Position numbers and translations under genes: made by a program. Source: Candidatus Poribacteria bacterium (GTDB lineage Bacteria > Poribacteria > WGA-4E > WGA-3G). Taken from it: DNA of 64,000 nucleotides. A model generated the notes under the pieces. The model did no database searches. It was not told the origin of the DNA and saw only the letters and a list, made by a program, of their open reading frames with translations. The stretch lies in assembly GCA_022828145.1 (NCBI GenBank), contig JAJEJA010000061.1, positions 1 through 64,000 of the forward strand, written 5' to 3'. Below, piece after piece: positions 53,378 to 61,725 of this stretch. The number at the start of each line of letters is the position of its first letter. Position 1 is the stretch's first letter.

Positions 53378-55291
53378 TTATCCAGGTAATGCATTTTGAT
53401 AATTGACTCCGGTAAAGATGCCGAGCACCATCCAAGCACCTACGATACCAAACTCACCAACAATCAGACCTAAGAACAGAGGACGTAGGCGACGGTAATA
53501 GCCGATCCCACCAGATTTGAGAATCAAGAACTTCAAAAACCAACCGATAAACATACAAGACCATAGGAAATAGGATGAATAAACTGCTCCCATCACATAT
53601 CCGATAGGATGCAGTTGCCACCACATAAATTGACGCTGCATGACCAGTAGAAAAGATGTGATACCTGCACCTATGAACATACTGTATGCTTCGCCTAATT
53701 TCGGATCTTTTGGATACTGTATCAGTGAAACGATATGATTGAGGTATCTGGGAGCACCGATGAAAGGACCGCGTTGAAGGTTCAAACCCCCGATTTCATA
53801 TATCAGTGGGAGTGATGCTGCGTAGGACACTCCGATGGCAATTATTATGGAAAGAACCATTGCATATAGAATGGATTTCCGCTTTAATCCGACAGGGTCG
53901 GCAGCTTTGAAGCCGTGTAGGACACTCGGCATGAGTATGCCACCCCAGTCTCGCATCATGACCCGCTGAAATCCTAAAAGTGCTAAACTATTTGCATTTA
54001 TTATTCTTGAACCTGCCAGAATCTCAAAGTATTCAATGGGATACATGGGTGCTTGGATCAATAACATGCCACCATTGACGACCATCCATGAAAGTGCTGT
54101 AGATACGATTAGAAACAGGATGAGAATGCTACAGGCGACCCATAACGACATACCTGCATAGACGCATAGCGCGGAAAGCAATACAAAACTCAACAGAGCT
54201 CCGAAAACTGCCCATCTATAAGGGATGACTTCATTTGAATCGTTGATGTTTTGTGTTTTCGTAGTGTGCAGGAATGTCTTTGTTAGGATGTCCTTGATAT
54301 GTGCACGACTGTTAATGAGAAATGCAAGAACCATCACAACGTACGCTGCCATTGTCTGTCCCCGCGCACTAATCCACGGACTTATCGGTATCCCGAATGC
54401 ATTGATGATTATGTATTGTAACTTGAAAAATAGAAAGAAAAACCAACAACTAAAGGATACCTCCATCGCAAGAAAGTAGGTGATACCGATAACTGAAAAA
54501 TAGAGAAAGAATCGGAATTGGGGCCACCACCCCATGACAATCCAAGGACGTTCTGTGAAGGGTTTGTATAGATCATACCGATTCGGTATAGATGGCAGGG
54601 ATGGGATATATTCATGAAGTCCGTTGAGTAGATGAAATGCGGCTGCAATACCAAACCCTATCCAGATGTAACGATTCTTAAAGATACCGGTTAGGTTTCT
54701 ATTACCTGAGTTGTGCTGCACCATTTCAACAGGTACTGTAACAAGTGGAAAGATGAATCGCTCACGTTCTACCCACTGTTTGCGGATGATGATGGATACA
54801 CAGATAGTTACACAGTAGAGTAAGATGATAAAGACTGACCATACGATGAGCGGTTTTACCCAGAGCAACCATGGGACAACAGATTCACCCTCATAGAAGT
54901 TGGTAACAGCGTGTTTGTCCCAAACGATCAACCATTCGGGAAAATGGGAGTGTAGCGTTTCTGACCATTCATTCTCGGATGTTGCGAAATAGACAGGTGC
55001 TGCTAAATAGGGTAGCAGAAAGCCTATCATGCCTTTTGAAGGAATTGCTGCACTGACTGACATCATCACCCAGATGACGATGAGCTCGGACGCGGTTAGC
55101 ACTGTTTTAGGGAGCAATCTTTTCAGAATTGGGTTTAGGAGTAACGTCAGAAAAATGAGTGTAAAGACCGAACCTAATGGAAAGTGGTTGCCAGCAATAT
55201 CTGTCCCTTGAAGGTAGTAGTCATTATACGGTGTTATGGCAGTCTGCAGAATTACGAGTGCTATACCGATAAAGAATGCTCTCACCGTCAT
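53378..55291 (-). CDS. DUF6785-type multi-pass membrane protein
   Basis: 637 residues with about 14 predicted membrane helices (for example SVFTLIFLTLLLNPIL, LIVWSVFIILLYCVTICVSI, ILYAMVLSIIIAIGVSYAAS). Segments like VVNGGMLLIQAPMYPIEYF and MRDWGGILMPSVLHGFKAAD match DUF6784/DUF6785 proteins of Poribacteria and Planctomycetes, which resemble oligopeptide (OPT) transporters in fold. A transport role is plausible but unproven. It lies between the sulfatase and Ldh2 genes, which suggests import of a nutrient released by the sulfatase. Confidence 0.8.
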   Translation of the reverse strand: MTVRAFFIGIALVILQTAITPYNDYYLQGTDIAGNHFPLGSVFTLIFLTLLLNPILKRLLPKTVLTASELIVIWVMMSVSAAIPSKGMIGFLLPYLAAPVYFATSENEWSETLHSHFPEWLIVWDKHAVTNFYEGESVVPWLLWVKPLIVWSVFIILLYCVTICVSIIIRKQWVERERFIFPLVTVPVEMVQHNSGNRNLTGIFKNRYIWIGFGIAAAFHLLNGLHEYIPSLPSIPNRYDLYKPFTERPWIVMGWWPQFRFFLYFSVIGITYFLAMEVSFSCWFFFLFFKLQYIIINAFGIPISPWISARGQTMAAYVVMVLAFLINSRAHIKDILTKTFLHTTKTQNINDSNEVIPYRWAVFGALLSFVLLSALCVYAGMSLWVACSILILFLIVSTALSWMVVNGGMLLIQAPMYPIEYFEILAGSRIINANSLALLGFQRVMMRDWGGILMPSVLHGFKAADPVGLKRKSILYAMVLSIIIAIGVSYAASLPLIYEIGGLNLQRGPFIGAPRYLNHIVSLIQYPKDPKLGEAYSMFIGAGITSFLLVMQRQFMWWQLHPIGYVMGAVYSSYFLWSCMFIGWFLKFLILKSGGIGYYRRLRPLFLGLIVGEFGIVGAWMVLGIFTGVNYQNALPG

Positions 55292-55303
55292 TTAATTTTT
55301 ACC

Positions 55304-55375
55304 TTTAAGAGACGGCACTCAGAGAGTGCCTACTACTTTTAAGAGACGGCACTCGGAGAATGCCTACTACTTTTA
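55304..55375. repeat. Two tandem R1 repeat units
   Basis: Two 34-bp units with GGCACTC-A/GGAGA-G/ATGCC palindromes and TACTACTTTT tails. The final TTA (55373-55375) is the TAA stop codon of the sulfatase. Confidence 0.9.
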
Positions 55376-56839
55376 ATGTGATGCGACACGCGGTACCATC
55401 TGAGGATGGGCATAGACGGTAGCATCAAAGCTCTTTTGCATCAATTCCCACTTTTTGTCTTGATAATCCTTGTGTTCAGAAAGGTCGTTGTGTTCCCATG
55501 GATCATCAAAGAGGTTATACAATTCACATATCCCTTTCTGATGATATACGACAAGTTTCCATAGTTGATCACGATACATTGTTGCGTGTGTCTGGTCATC
55601 AGTCGCCAATGCTCCCAAGTATTCACATCGGGCACCTTCCCGATGATCCACGTCGTACGACTTAGTGCTCAAGAGTTGAATAAGTGACTTTCCTTGAACA
55701 TAGTATGGGATCTCCATATCTAACATGTGATAAATTGTAGGCACAATATCCACCAATTCTACCAGTGCTTTCCGATATATTCCGCGATAGAACCGGTTTG
55801 GTTCAGAAATCATAAGTGGGACCTTAGTCAAACCTTCATAGAACCTACATCCCTTGTAAAGTAGTCCGTGGTCTCCAAGTGATTCACCGTGATCGGAGGT
55901 GAAGATGATAAGCGTATTATTGCGTAGATTCTGTTCGTCAAGGAAATCCAATATGCGTCCAAATTCATGGTCAATCTGCTCAATCATTGCGTAGTAAGAT
56001 GCTTGAACTTGTTTGTGGTCAAACTCAGAAGGGTGTCTTGCTTGTGACTGAAAATCAATTCCTGCATCTGTTAGTTTCTGTTGAAATGCTATATCACTTT
56101 CCTGAAAGTTGCATCCTGGCAATGTCTCTGGGTCAAATCTTTGATAGTATTCCCATGGTGCATCAAAACCGGGGTGCGGGTCAAATGGGTTGATGTTGAG
56201 CATCCAGGGTTGATCTTTCTGACGATTTTTTTGGATGAATTCGATTGCTCTATCTGTGCACCATCGTGTCTGATGATATTCTGGTGGAATATTATCACAT
56301 TCTGGTGTTGGTTCAGGAAAACGTCCAGTCTTTTTCTTCGGTTGTTGAACGACTACCCTCTGATTCAGGAGTTCCTTAAGTTCAACACCTTGTGTGCGTA
56401 GCCAATCAGCGTAGTCATGTCCATAAGCAGTCGGTTTTCCGTGGTCATGACTGTATTGGAAATAGCGATATCCATCATCCACACGGTTTTCTTGACCATC
56501 GAATGCACTTGCAAGATGCAGTTTTCCGATTAAACCACAGTCGTATCCGTTTTTCGCAAGTACATTAGTTATCAACCGATCTTCGTAATGCTTTGGGAAG
56601 ACAGGATTGCCGTTACCGGTAACGCTGAGTGCAGATGGATACATACCTGTCATAAAACTTGCGCGTGAAGGTGTACAGATAGGGGATTGACAATAGGCAT
56701 CTAAAAACGTTACGGATTCTTGGAGAAGTCTATTGAGATTTGGTGTGCGGATATGTGGATTACCTAATGCTTCTATGGTGTCAAAACGTTGCTGGTCAGT
56801 GCAATACCATAATATATTTGGTCGTTTTTCGTTTCGCAT
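55373..56839 (-). CDS. Type I (Cys-type) sulfatase
   Basis: 488 residues. The N-terminus RPNILWYCTDQQRFDT supplies metal ligands, and SPICTPSRASFMTGMYP carries the CxPSR motif whose Cys is converted to formylglycine by a maturase, not encoded here. NINPFDPHPGFD, FTSDHGESLGDHGLLYKG (DHGE ligand region) complete the site. There is no signal peptide, so it appears cytoplasmic, unless the substrate is imported first. Its stop codon is contributed by the adjacent R1 repeat. Probably co-transcribed with the DUF6785 gene. Confidence 0.94.
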   Translation of the reverse strand: MRNEKRPNILWYCTDQQRFDTIEALGNPHIRTPNLNRLLQESVTFLDAYCQSPICTPSRASFMTGMYPSALSVTGNGNPVFPKHYEDRLITNVLAKNGYDCGLIGKLHLASAFDGQENRVDDGYRYFQYSHDHGKPTAYGHDYADWLRTQGVELKELLNQRVVVQQPKKKTGRFPEPTPECDNIPPEYHQTRWCTDRAIEFIQKNRQKDQPWMLNINPFDPHPGFDAPWEYYQRFDPETLPGCNFQESDIAFQQKLTDAGIDFQSQARHPSEFDHKQVQASYYAMIEQIDHEFGRILDFLDEQNLRNNTLIIFTSDHGESLGDHGLLYKGCRFYEGLTKVPLMISEPNRFYRGIYRKALVELVDIVPTIYHMLDMEIPYYVQGKSLIQLLSTKSYDVDHREGARCEYLGALATDDQTHATMYRDQLWKLVVYHQKGICELYNLFDDPWEHNDLSEHKDYQDKKWELMQKSFDATVYAHPQMVPRVASH

Positions 56840-56941
56840 TGTTTCTCCTGATTGTGTACTATTCTGTTGGATGATTTAGATGGAATTATCTGTCTATTAA
56901 CTATTTTATCAGAACACTGCTTTTTGATTAAGCAAATTTAT

Positions 56942-56971
56942 TTGCAACTTTCTGTTTTTTTGGTGTATAAT
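56942..56971 (+). promoter_or_regulatory. Candidate sigma70 promoter for the envelope redox/metal cluster
   Basis: TTGCAA (56942-56947) and a perfect TATAAT (56966-56971) with an 18-base spacer, about 65 bases before the first gene of the cluster. Confidence 0.62.
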
Positions 56972-57036
56972 AGTTTAGAAAGTATAAGTGCAATATCTGT
57001 TTGTCTCTTTTAAAATGTACTTTGGGGTAGTATGAA

Positions 57037-57468
57037 ATGTCTAAACAGCATTGGCAGTTTTCTATTTTACTTCTGTTATCGGTTTGCCTTCATTCTATAT
57101 GTCCGATTCTGTGTGCTTCTACAGCAGAGAAGTTCTGTAATCTTTCAGATGGATTTGCAGAGATAGGAAATATAGATGACACTTCGTCTTGTTGTCACAA
57201 AACAGAAACAGATGAGACTGAAATACCATTAGCTCACGGTAAATGTTGCGGTTCTAATGACCTAACGTTTACTATTGCCAATGATTCTCATTTTGTTAAC
57301 AATATTGGTAAAACAGAAGTACATCAGTACGCTTCAGTAGTACAATTTACTGTGATTTTTCCTAACAAAAAGGAGCAATTCCTTTCCCAACATCCTTTCA
57401 CGACGCTTACCCACCCATCATTTCACAACGTAATATCCCGCCGCGGTCCTCCATTTACACTTTCTTAA
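57037..57468 (+). CDS. Small secreted Cys/His-rich protein, function unknown
   Basis: 143 residues, start ATG at 57037. A signal peptide (FSILLLLSVCLHSICPILCAS) is followed by a short mature domain with SCCHK (C52, C53, H54) and AHGKCCG (H67, C70, C71) clusters, suggestive of metal binding, and ends RRGPPFTLS. Short secreted proteins ending in an R-G-P-P type motif are often encoded next to copper-handling genes. I do not recognise a defined family. It is the first gene of a four-gene plus-strand cluster of exported proteins. Confidence 0.75.
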   Translation: MSKQHWQFSILLLLSVCLHSICPILCASTAEKFCNLSDGFAEIGNIDDTSSCCHKTETDETEIPLAHGKCCGSNDLTFTIANDSHFVNNIGKTEVHQYASVVQFTVIFPNKKEQFLSQHPFTTLTHPSFHNVISRRGPPFTLS

Positions 57469-57588
57469 GCATTTTGTTTGCTATAGACTTTTTGCCATAA
57501 CTGTTTAATATTACTACTGTTTTTTATATACGAAACGTGTATTATTATAATTATCCGTTATTTTAGGATAAATTCATGGAGGTTTAAA

Positions 57589-58611
57589 ATGAAATTTCGA
57601 TTTACCACAAGAGGCTTTTATTCACTTGCTCTAACGCTGTTTTTAGTTGCACTGATATCTGGTAACGTCCTTTATGCTGATAGTCATAAAGAACATAAAG
57701 AACACAAAGCACATACTACAGAAAATGTTGATGTCTTAAATGTAAAACTTCACACGGAACCCGATAAGATTTCAGCGGGAGAACCTGTGAATCTTATGTT
57801 GCACCTGACAGATGCTGCAGGTGAACCCTTTACGGATCTGATGGTACACCATGACCGAATTCTGCACGTTCTTATAGTAAGTGAAAACTTACAGACAATT
57901 GGACATGTACATCCAGAAGATTTTGAAGACCGCGATATGATAGCAGAACTTGAGGGTGTGTATACGGTGCAATTTACTTTCCCATATTCGGGTCGGTATA
58001 TCCTGGCACTTGATGTGATGACTGAAGATGCCGAATACACAAAACACATCTATGTAGATGTCGCTGGTGACAAGAAGATGTCAGAACTTACGCATGACAT
58101 GCGTAGAGAAAAGCGTGTAGTCGGTTATACGGAACAGGGAGGCGATCGTTACACCAAGGCAGTCTCCATCAATGAAAAGAAAGATGCATCTAAATACACT
58201 GTGAAAATGGAAGCACCTGAAAAGATCAAGGTTGGTGAGATGGTACATATCACGTATCATTTTACACATGCGGGGAAACCTGTGACCGATCTCGTCCCAT
58301 TTTTAGATGCCCCGATGCATTTTGCTATCGTAAGTAACCGTTTAGATGGTATACTACATACACATGGTACAGTTCCGATGGATGCAAAGCATGATAAAAA
58401 GAAAATGGATTCTTCACAGACTAAGGAAAAAATACCTGAGAAGACTCCAACAACTGGGCACCAACATAAGGGAATCACGCCTGATAAATTTGGTCCTACG
58501 GTGATGCTGATGACGACTTTCAAGAAAGCTGGCATATACCAGATATTCGGACAGGTGAAGCATGGGGATCAGGTTCTGTTCCCTACTTTTATGGTCAACG
58601 TTGAAGAGTAA
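57589..58611 (+). CDS. Secreted His-rich protein with two repeated metal-binding-like domains
   Basis: 340 residues. A signal peptide (~1-30) is followed by a His/Lys/Glu run (DSHKEHKEHKAH). Two Ig-like (YtkA/CopC-like) domains follow, about residues 47-165 and 205-340. Each carries the same pattern: LHVLIVSENLQTIGHVHP and MHFAIVSNRLDGILHTHG, that is (L/M)H-x2-IVS-x2-L-x2-I-x-H-x-H. The repeated H and HxH suggest Cu or another metal site in the periplasm. GGAGG precedes the ATG. A His-rich loop (TTGHQHKG) lies in domain 2. Confidence 0.78.
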   Translation: MKFRFTTRGFYSLALTLFLVALISGNVLYADSHKEHKEHKAHTTENVDVLNVKLHTEPDKISAGEPVNLMLHLTDAAGEPFTDLMVHHDRILHVLIVSENLQTIGHVHPEDFEDRDMIAELEGVYTVQFTFPYSGRYILALDVMTEDAEYTKHIYVDVAGDKKMSELTHDMRREKRVVGYTEQGGDRYTKAVSINEKKDASKYTVKMEAPEKIKVGEMVHITYHFTHAGKPVTDLVPFLDAPMHFAIVSNRLDGILHTHGTVPMDAKHDKKKMDSSQTKEKIPEKTPTTGHQHKGITPDKFGPTVMLMTTFKKAGIYQIFGQVKHGDQVLFPTFMVNVEE

Positions 58612-58620
58612 CCCTCTATG

Positions 58621-58640
58621 TCTGCTGCTTCGGCAGCAGA
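58621..58640 (+). promoter_or_regulatory. Intercistronic C(UUCG)G hairpin
   Basis: Perfect 8-bp stem TCTGCTGC / GCAGCAGA with a TTCG tetraloop, in the 54-bp gap before the FMN-binding-like gene. No T-tract follows, so it is more likely an mRNA-stability or processing element than a terminator. Confidence 0.85.
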
Positions 58641-58665
58641 CAATTCAAACATTAGGAGAGAAAAG

Positions 58666-59643
58666 ATGTTATCCAAATACTACACTCAGACTCGTATAGG
58701 TATGTTAATTTTAATAGTATCAATGATGATGTTTACACCATTGCTCAGCGAAGCGCATGAAACTGAGTTTCCGAGTAAGAAACTTGACGGTATCTTCCCA
58801 GAAGCAAAGAAGTTTATTCAACGTAACGTGGTCTTAACCAACGATAAGATTACTTCAATTGAGAAGGAATTGGGTTCGAAACTACGTAAAGAAGACCTGA
58901 AACCGATCTTTTATATTGCGATTAGTAAGGAAAAGAAGCCGCTTGGTCTGGTGCTGTTTGTTGATGTGCAAGGACCGAGTGGGATTATGGACGGTGGTGT
59001 GGGTTTAAACATGAAAGGGAAGGTGGTCAAAGTTCAGGTATATGAGCACAAGGAAGCGGATGCAATTGCTTCTGACAAGTTTCTCAAGCAGTTTATTGAT
59101 AAAGGTATAGAAGATAAGTTCGAGGTCGGTAAGGACATCACAGCTGTTAAGGGACAAGAAGCAGCTTCAAAAGCTGTTGCCTTGATGCCGAGAAAAACGC
59201 TGGTCATGAGTTACGCCCTCTTCCTTAAACGGAAACCAAAATCGGATGAAGATACGAAACCAGAACCTGAGGAAACACCTGAGGAGCTACCAGAAGTCGA
59301 AGACCTTAGAGAACTCATGACACTGATGGTTGATGACTACTATGTCATCGTCGACTATTTTGATGAGGATGAAGGTAAGGATGATGCGGTTGCCGCAGCG
59401 AAAAGACTTGCGCTATATGCTAAGATGATACCCGATTTTGATCCACCAAAAAACGCTGATAAAACTGAAGAATATGTTGAGGTGCAGGAGAAATTCAGCA
59501 AGACGGTTACAGAATTTGCGAATGCACTTGACAAGAATGGTATTACAGATGAAACGCGTAAAAAGTGGGATGAAATTGTGACGTTCGTGAATCAGGTACA
59601 CACTCGTTTTACTGAGGATGGGATTGATCTTGAGGCATATTAG
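58666..59643 (+). CDS. Exported FMN-binding-domain-like protein with helical C-terminal domain
   Basis: The ATG at 58666 has AGGAG eight bases upstream; the longer frame (58618) reads through the UUCG hairpin and is rejected. 325 residues. Signal peptide (RIGMLILIVSMMMFTPLLSEA). Residues ~35-175 resemble a RnfG/NosR-type FMN-binding domain (IMDGGVGLNMKGKVVKVQVY EHKEAD region, FLKQFIDKGIEDKF). An acidic Pro/Glu linker leads to a ~110-residue all-helical domain like cytochrome c'/b562, but without CxxCH. Likely a periplasmic redox protein. FMN attachment is inferred only. Confidence 0.7.
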   Translation: MLSKYYTQTRIGMLILIVSMMMFTPLLSEAHETEFPSKKLDGIFPEAKKFIQRNVVLTNDKITSIEKELGSKLRKEDLKPIFYIAISKEKKPLGLVLFVDVQGPSGIMDGGVGLNMKGKVVKVQVYEHKEADAIASDKFLKQFIDKGIEDKFEVGKDITAVKGQEAASKAVALMPRKTLVMSYALFLKRKPKSDEDTKPEPEETPEELPEVEDLRELMTLMVDDYYVIVDYFDEDEGKDDAVAAAKRLALYAKMIPDFDPPKNADKTEEYVEVQEKFSKTVTEFANALDKNGITDETRKKWDEIVTFVNQVHTRFTEDGIDLEAY

Positions 59644-59650
59644 ACCAGCA

Positions 59651-59688
59651 TAAGAGACGGCACTCGGAGAGTGCCTACTACTATTAAA
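59651..59688. repeat. Single R1 repeat unit flanked by a 21-bp near-duplication
   Basis: One R1 unit (GGCACTC-GGA-GAGTGCC palindrome). Flanking it, 59623-59643 and 59688-59708 match at 19 of 21 positions; the left copy is the last seven codons of the FMN-binding-like gene including its stop. Confidence 0.88.
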
Positions 59689-59774
59689 TTGATCTTGATG
59701 CACATTAGGCACGCAAAACATTTTAGATGATTATCAAATACAATCTAAAACTACTTTGATAGAAGGACTTTACC

Positions 59775-61304
59775 ATGCGAAAAGTGATTCTCTTATGTAT
59801 AATGATTCTTTTCAGTTCCATTATTGCAGACCAATCGGTCTATGCGCTTCCTGCATTCTATAAAATGTTCAAGGCGAAATATAAATGGAGAAGTGGCTGT
59901 AATGTCTGTCATTTCTCAAAGAAAGGTGGAGATGCACAGAATCCCTACGGCAGAGCATTCTTACACAACGGTATGAACCTGTCTACGTTCACACGTATTG
60001 AGAAGACCGATTCAGATAAAGATGGATTTACCAATATAGCAGAACTTATCGCTCGTTCTTACCCTGGTGATGCTGCAAGTACACCTGAAAATGTAGACAC
60101 ATCCATTGAACAATCAGAATCGGAGGAAGAACTTATACTTGAAGATGATGATGTGTTTAGTTTTGATGATGTTGATGCATCGGAGGATTCAAGTGATTCT
60201 GAATTCCTTGGCGGGGCATTTAGTAATCTCATCTTCGGTGGTGCTTTGGATATTCGGCGTATTACACGCGGACAAGACCTGATACCGGATAGAGACAATT
60301 GGGATAGTGGAACAACTTTGATCCATGTTGCAGAACTGGTGGTAACAACTAGCGTAGGTGACCATGTGAGTATATTGGGTGAACAACTACTGACGACCTC
60401 GCCTTTAGGCACACAGGTAGCGGATGACCACGGATTTGTTTATGCTATTCTGACAGGCTTGCCAGTATTACCTAAAGGTACATCCTTGAAACTGGGTAGG
60501 TTTCGGCATGGGTTTGGCATAGATACAAGATCGGATGCTGCTGCTAATCCCCTGTATAATCTGGTGCGAAAGAATATCGGTTTTATTTCTGATCGGGGTC
60601 TTCAATTGAACGGTTTCGTTGGTCCTATTTCTTATGTGTTATCACTTGCGGATGGACCGGATTCACTTCGCACTGTAACTGATGGTACGGTGACTTCTGG
60701 CATACGGATTGGTCCTCATGGAAGTGGCGGTGGGGTTCTGAGACCGATTAGAAACAATAGTCCTCCCGTGTTTGTGCACCTGAATGGTACTTTGCCTATA
60801 TTTGGGAAGCGATTCTGGTTTGGAACTTCATATTTTGACGGGAACAGTTACCCATTCAATGCAATCAATGGAGATGTTAATCCATCAACTTTGGTCTATA
60901 AACGTCGTTTGGGTCTTGCGACAAGTTTCAAGGTGTGGAAGTTTGATCTGGCAACGGAGTGGGTTACAGGAAGAGATACAGAACTCCTGACATATCTTAG
61001 TGTTCCAAATCCATCAGAAGATAGGCATGCATCTGTAGAGGGATTTTATTTTCATGTAGAATTACCACTGAATGAGAGTTTAGATATTCGGTTAAAGTAT
61101 GATGTTTGGAATCCGGATAGAGATCTATTTAGCACGTTTTCAATAGACAGAGAACCTGAAGAACTGACTTGGACTACCCTTGGTGGAGCTCTGACGTGGC
61201 ATTTTAGTGAAGGTGCTTTGGTACGAGTTGTCTATCAAGTCAATAATGTTGAAAAGTCTACACGAAGTGCAGCCATTGTTCCTCAACTATTGGTTGAGTT
61301 TTAG
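59775..61304 (+). CDS. Heme-binding-domain / outer-membrane beta-barrel fusion protein
   Basis: 509 residues. A signal peptide is followed by one c-type heme motif, GCNVCHFSKK (C42, C45, H46), in an ~60-residue domain, then a calcium-binding-like DSDKDGFTNIAEL (about 78-90), an acidic Ser/Asp/Glu linker (about 110-150), and from ~155 an antiparallel beta-rich region with alternating hydrophobic residues. The chain ends PQLLVEF, a C-terminal Phe typical of outer-membrane barrels. It looks like a porin with a periplasmic or surface monoheme domain. Possible roles are electron export or a metal or heme channel. A GAAGGACT ribosome-binding site precedes the ATG. Confidence 0.8.
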   Translation: MRKVILLCIMILFSSIIADQSVYALPAFYKMFKAKYKWRSGCNVCHFSKKGGDAQNPYGRAFLHNGMNLSTFTRIEKTDSDKDGFTNIAELIARSYPGDAASTPENVDTSIEQSESEEELILEDDDVFSFDDVDASEDSSDSEFLGGAFSNLIFGGALDIRRITRGQDLIPDRDNWDSGTTLIHVAELVVTTSVGDHVSILGEQLLTTSPLGTQVADDHGFVYAILTGLPVLPKGTSLKLGRFRHGFGIDTRSDAAANPLYNLVRKNIGFISDRGLQLNGFVGPISYVLSLADGPDSLRTVTDGTVTSGIRIGPHGSGGGVLRPIRNNSPPVFVHLNGTLPIFGKRFWFGTSYFDGNSYPFNAINGDVNPSTLVYKRRLGLATSFKVWKFDLATEWVTGRDTELLTYLSVPNPSEDRHASVEGFYFHVELPLNESLDIRLKYDVWNPDRDLFSTFSIDREPEELTWTTLGGALTWHFSEGALVRVVYQVNNVEKSTRSAAIVPQLLVEF

Positions 61305-61725
61305 GGGTTGTCTGCCCTTATAGCCCAAGTTACCACCTAATGTAGCACATTCTGTTAAATTGTGTATCTTTCTACAACATTCATCATTCATTGCCATTCT
61401 CTGAACAACATACATATTGATAGTGCTGTAGCACATTCATCCTTGATTGTGCTTCTTTCTGCAACCACCTTATGCGTTGATTTAAGGAAATGGATTTATT
61501 ATTGGTGTGTCTTCAAGTCCCGTAGGGACGATATGTTTATAGAAAAATGTGTACCCCACCTCTCTTCAGTCCCGTAGGGACGATATGTTTATATCTGGAT
61601 AAACTACTACACATATCGTCCCTACGGGACTGAAGAGGGTTTCTGCCATTGAAATTTCCTTAACTTTACATCTATAGGTTTCGCTTCGCTCTACCCGACC
61701 TACAATATAGCACTTGACAAAGCAC
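61305..61725. other. 420-bp repeat-filled intergenic region
   Basis: No gene. Three copies of the GTCCCGTAGGGAC repeat dominate it, followed by a GGTTTCGCTTCGCTCTACCC segment (about 61678-61697), another dispersed element type. Confidence 0.6.
61511..61637. repeat. Three GTCCCGTAGGGAC repeats, two forming a long perfect inverted repeat
   Basis: Copies at 61511-61549, 61562-61592 and 61611-61637. The last two form a perfect 27-bp inverted repeat (61562-61588 versus 61611-61637) around a 22-base spacer. The core matches the murG-murC gap copies at 12083 and 12132. Confidence 0.9.

Noticed and set aside
58618-58665. Upstream ATG for the FMN-like gene
   Set aside because: It reads through the UUCG hairpin and lacks a ribosome-binding site, while the ATG at 58666 has one.
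61511-61637. GTCCCGTAGGGAC repeats as CRISPR repeats
   Set aside because: Copies occur in both orientations with uneven spacing and also in the unrelated murG-murC gap.
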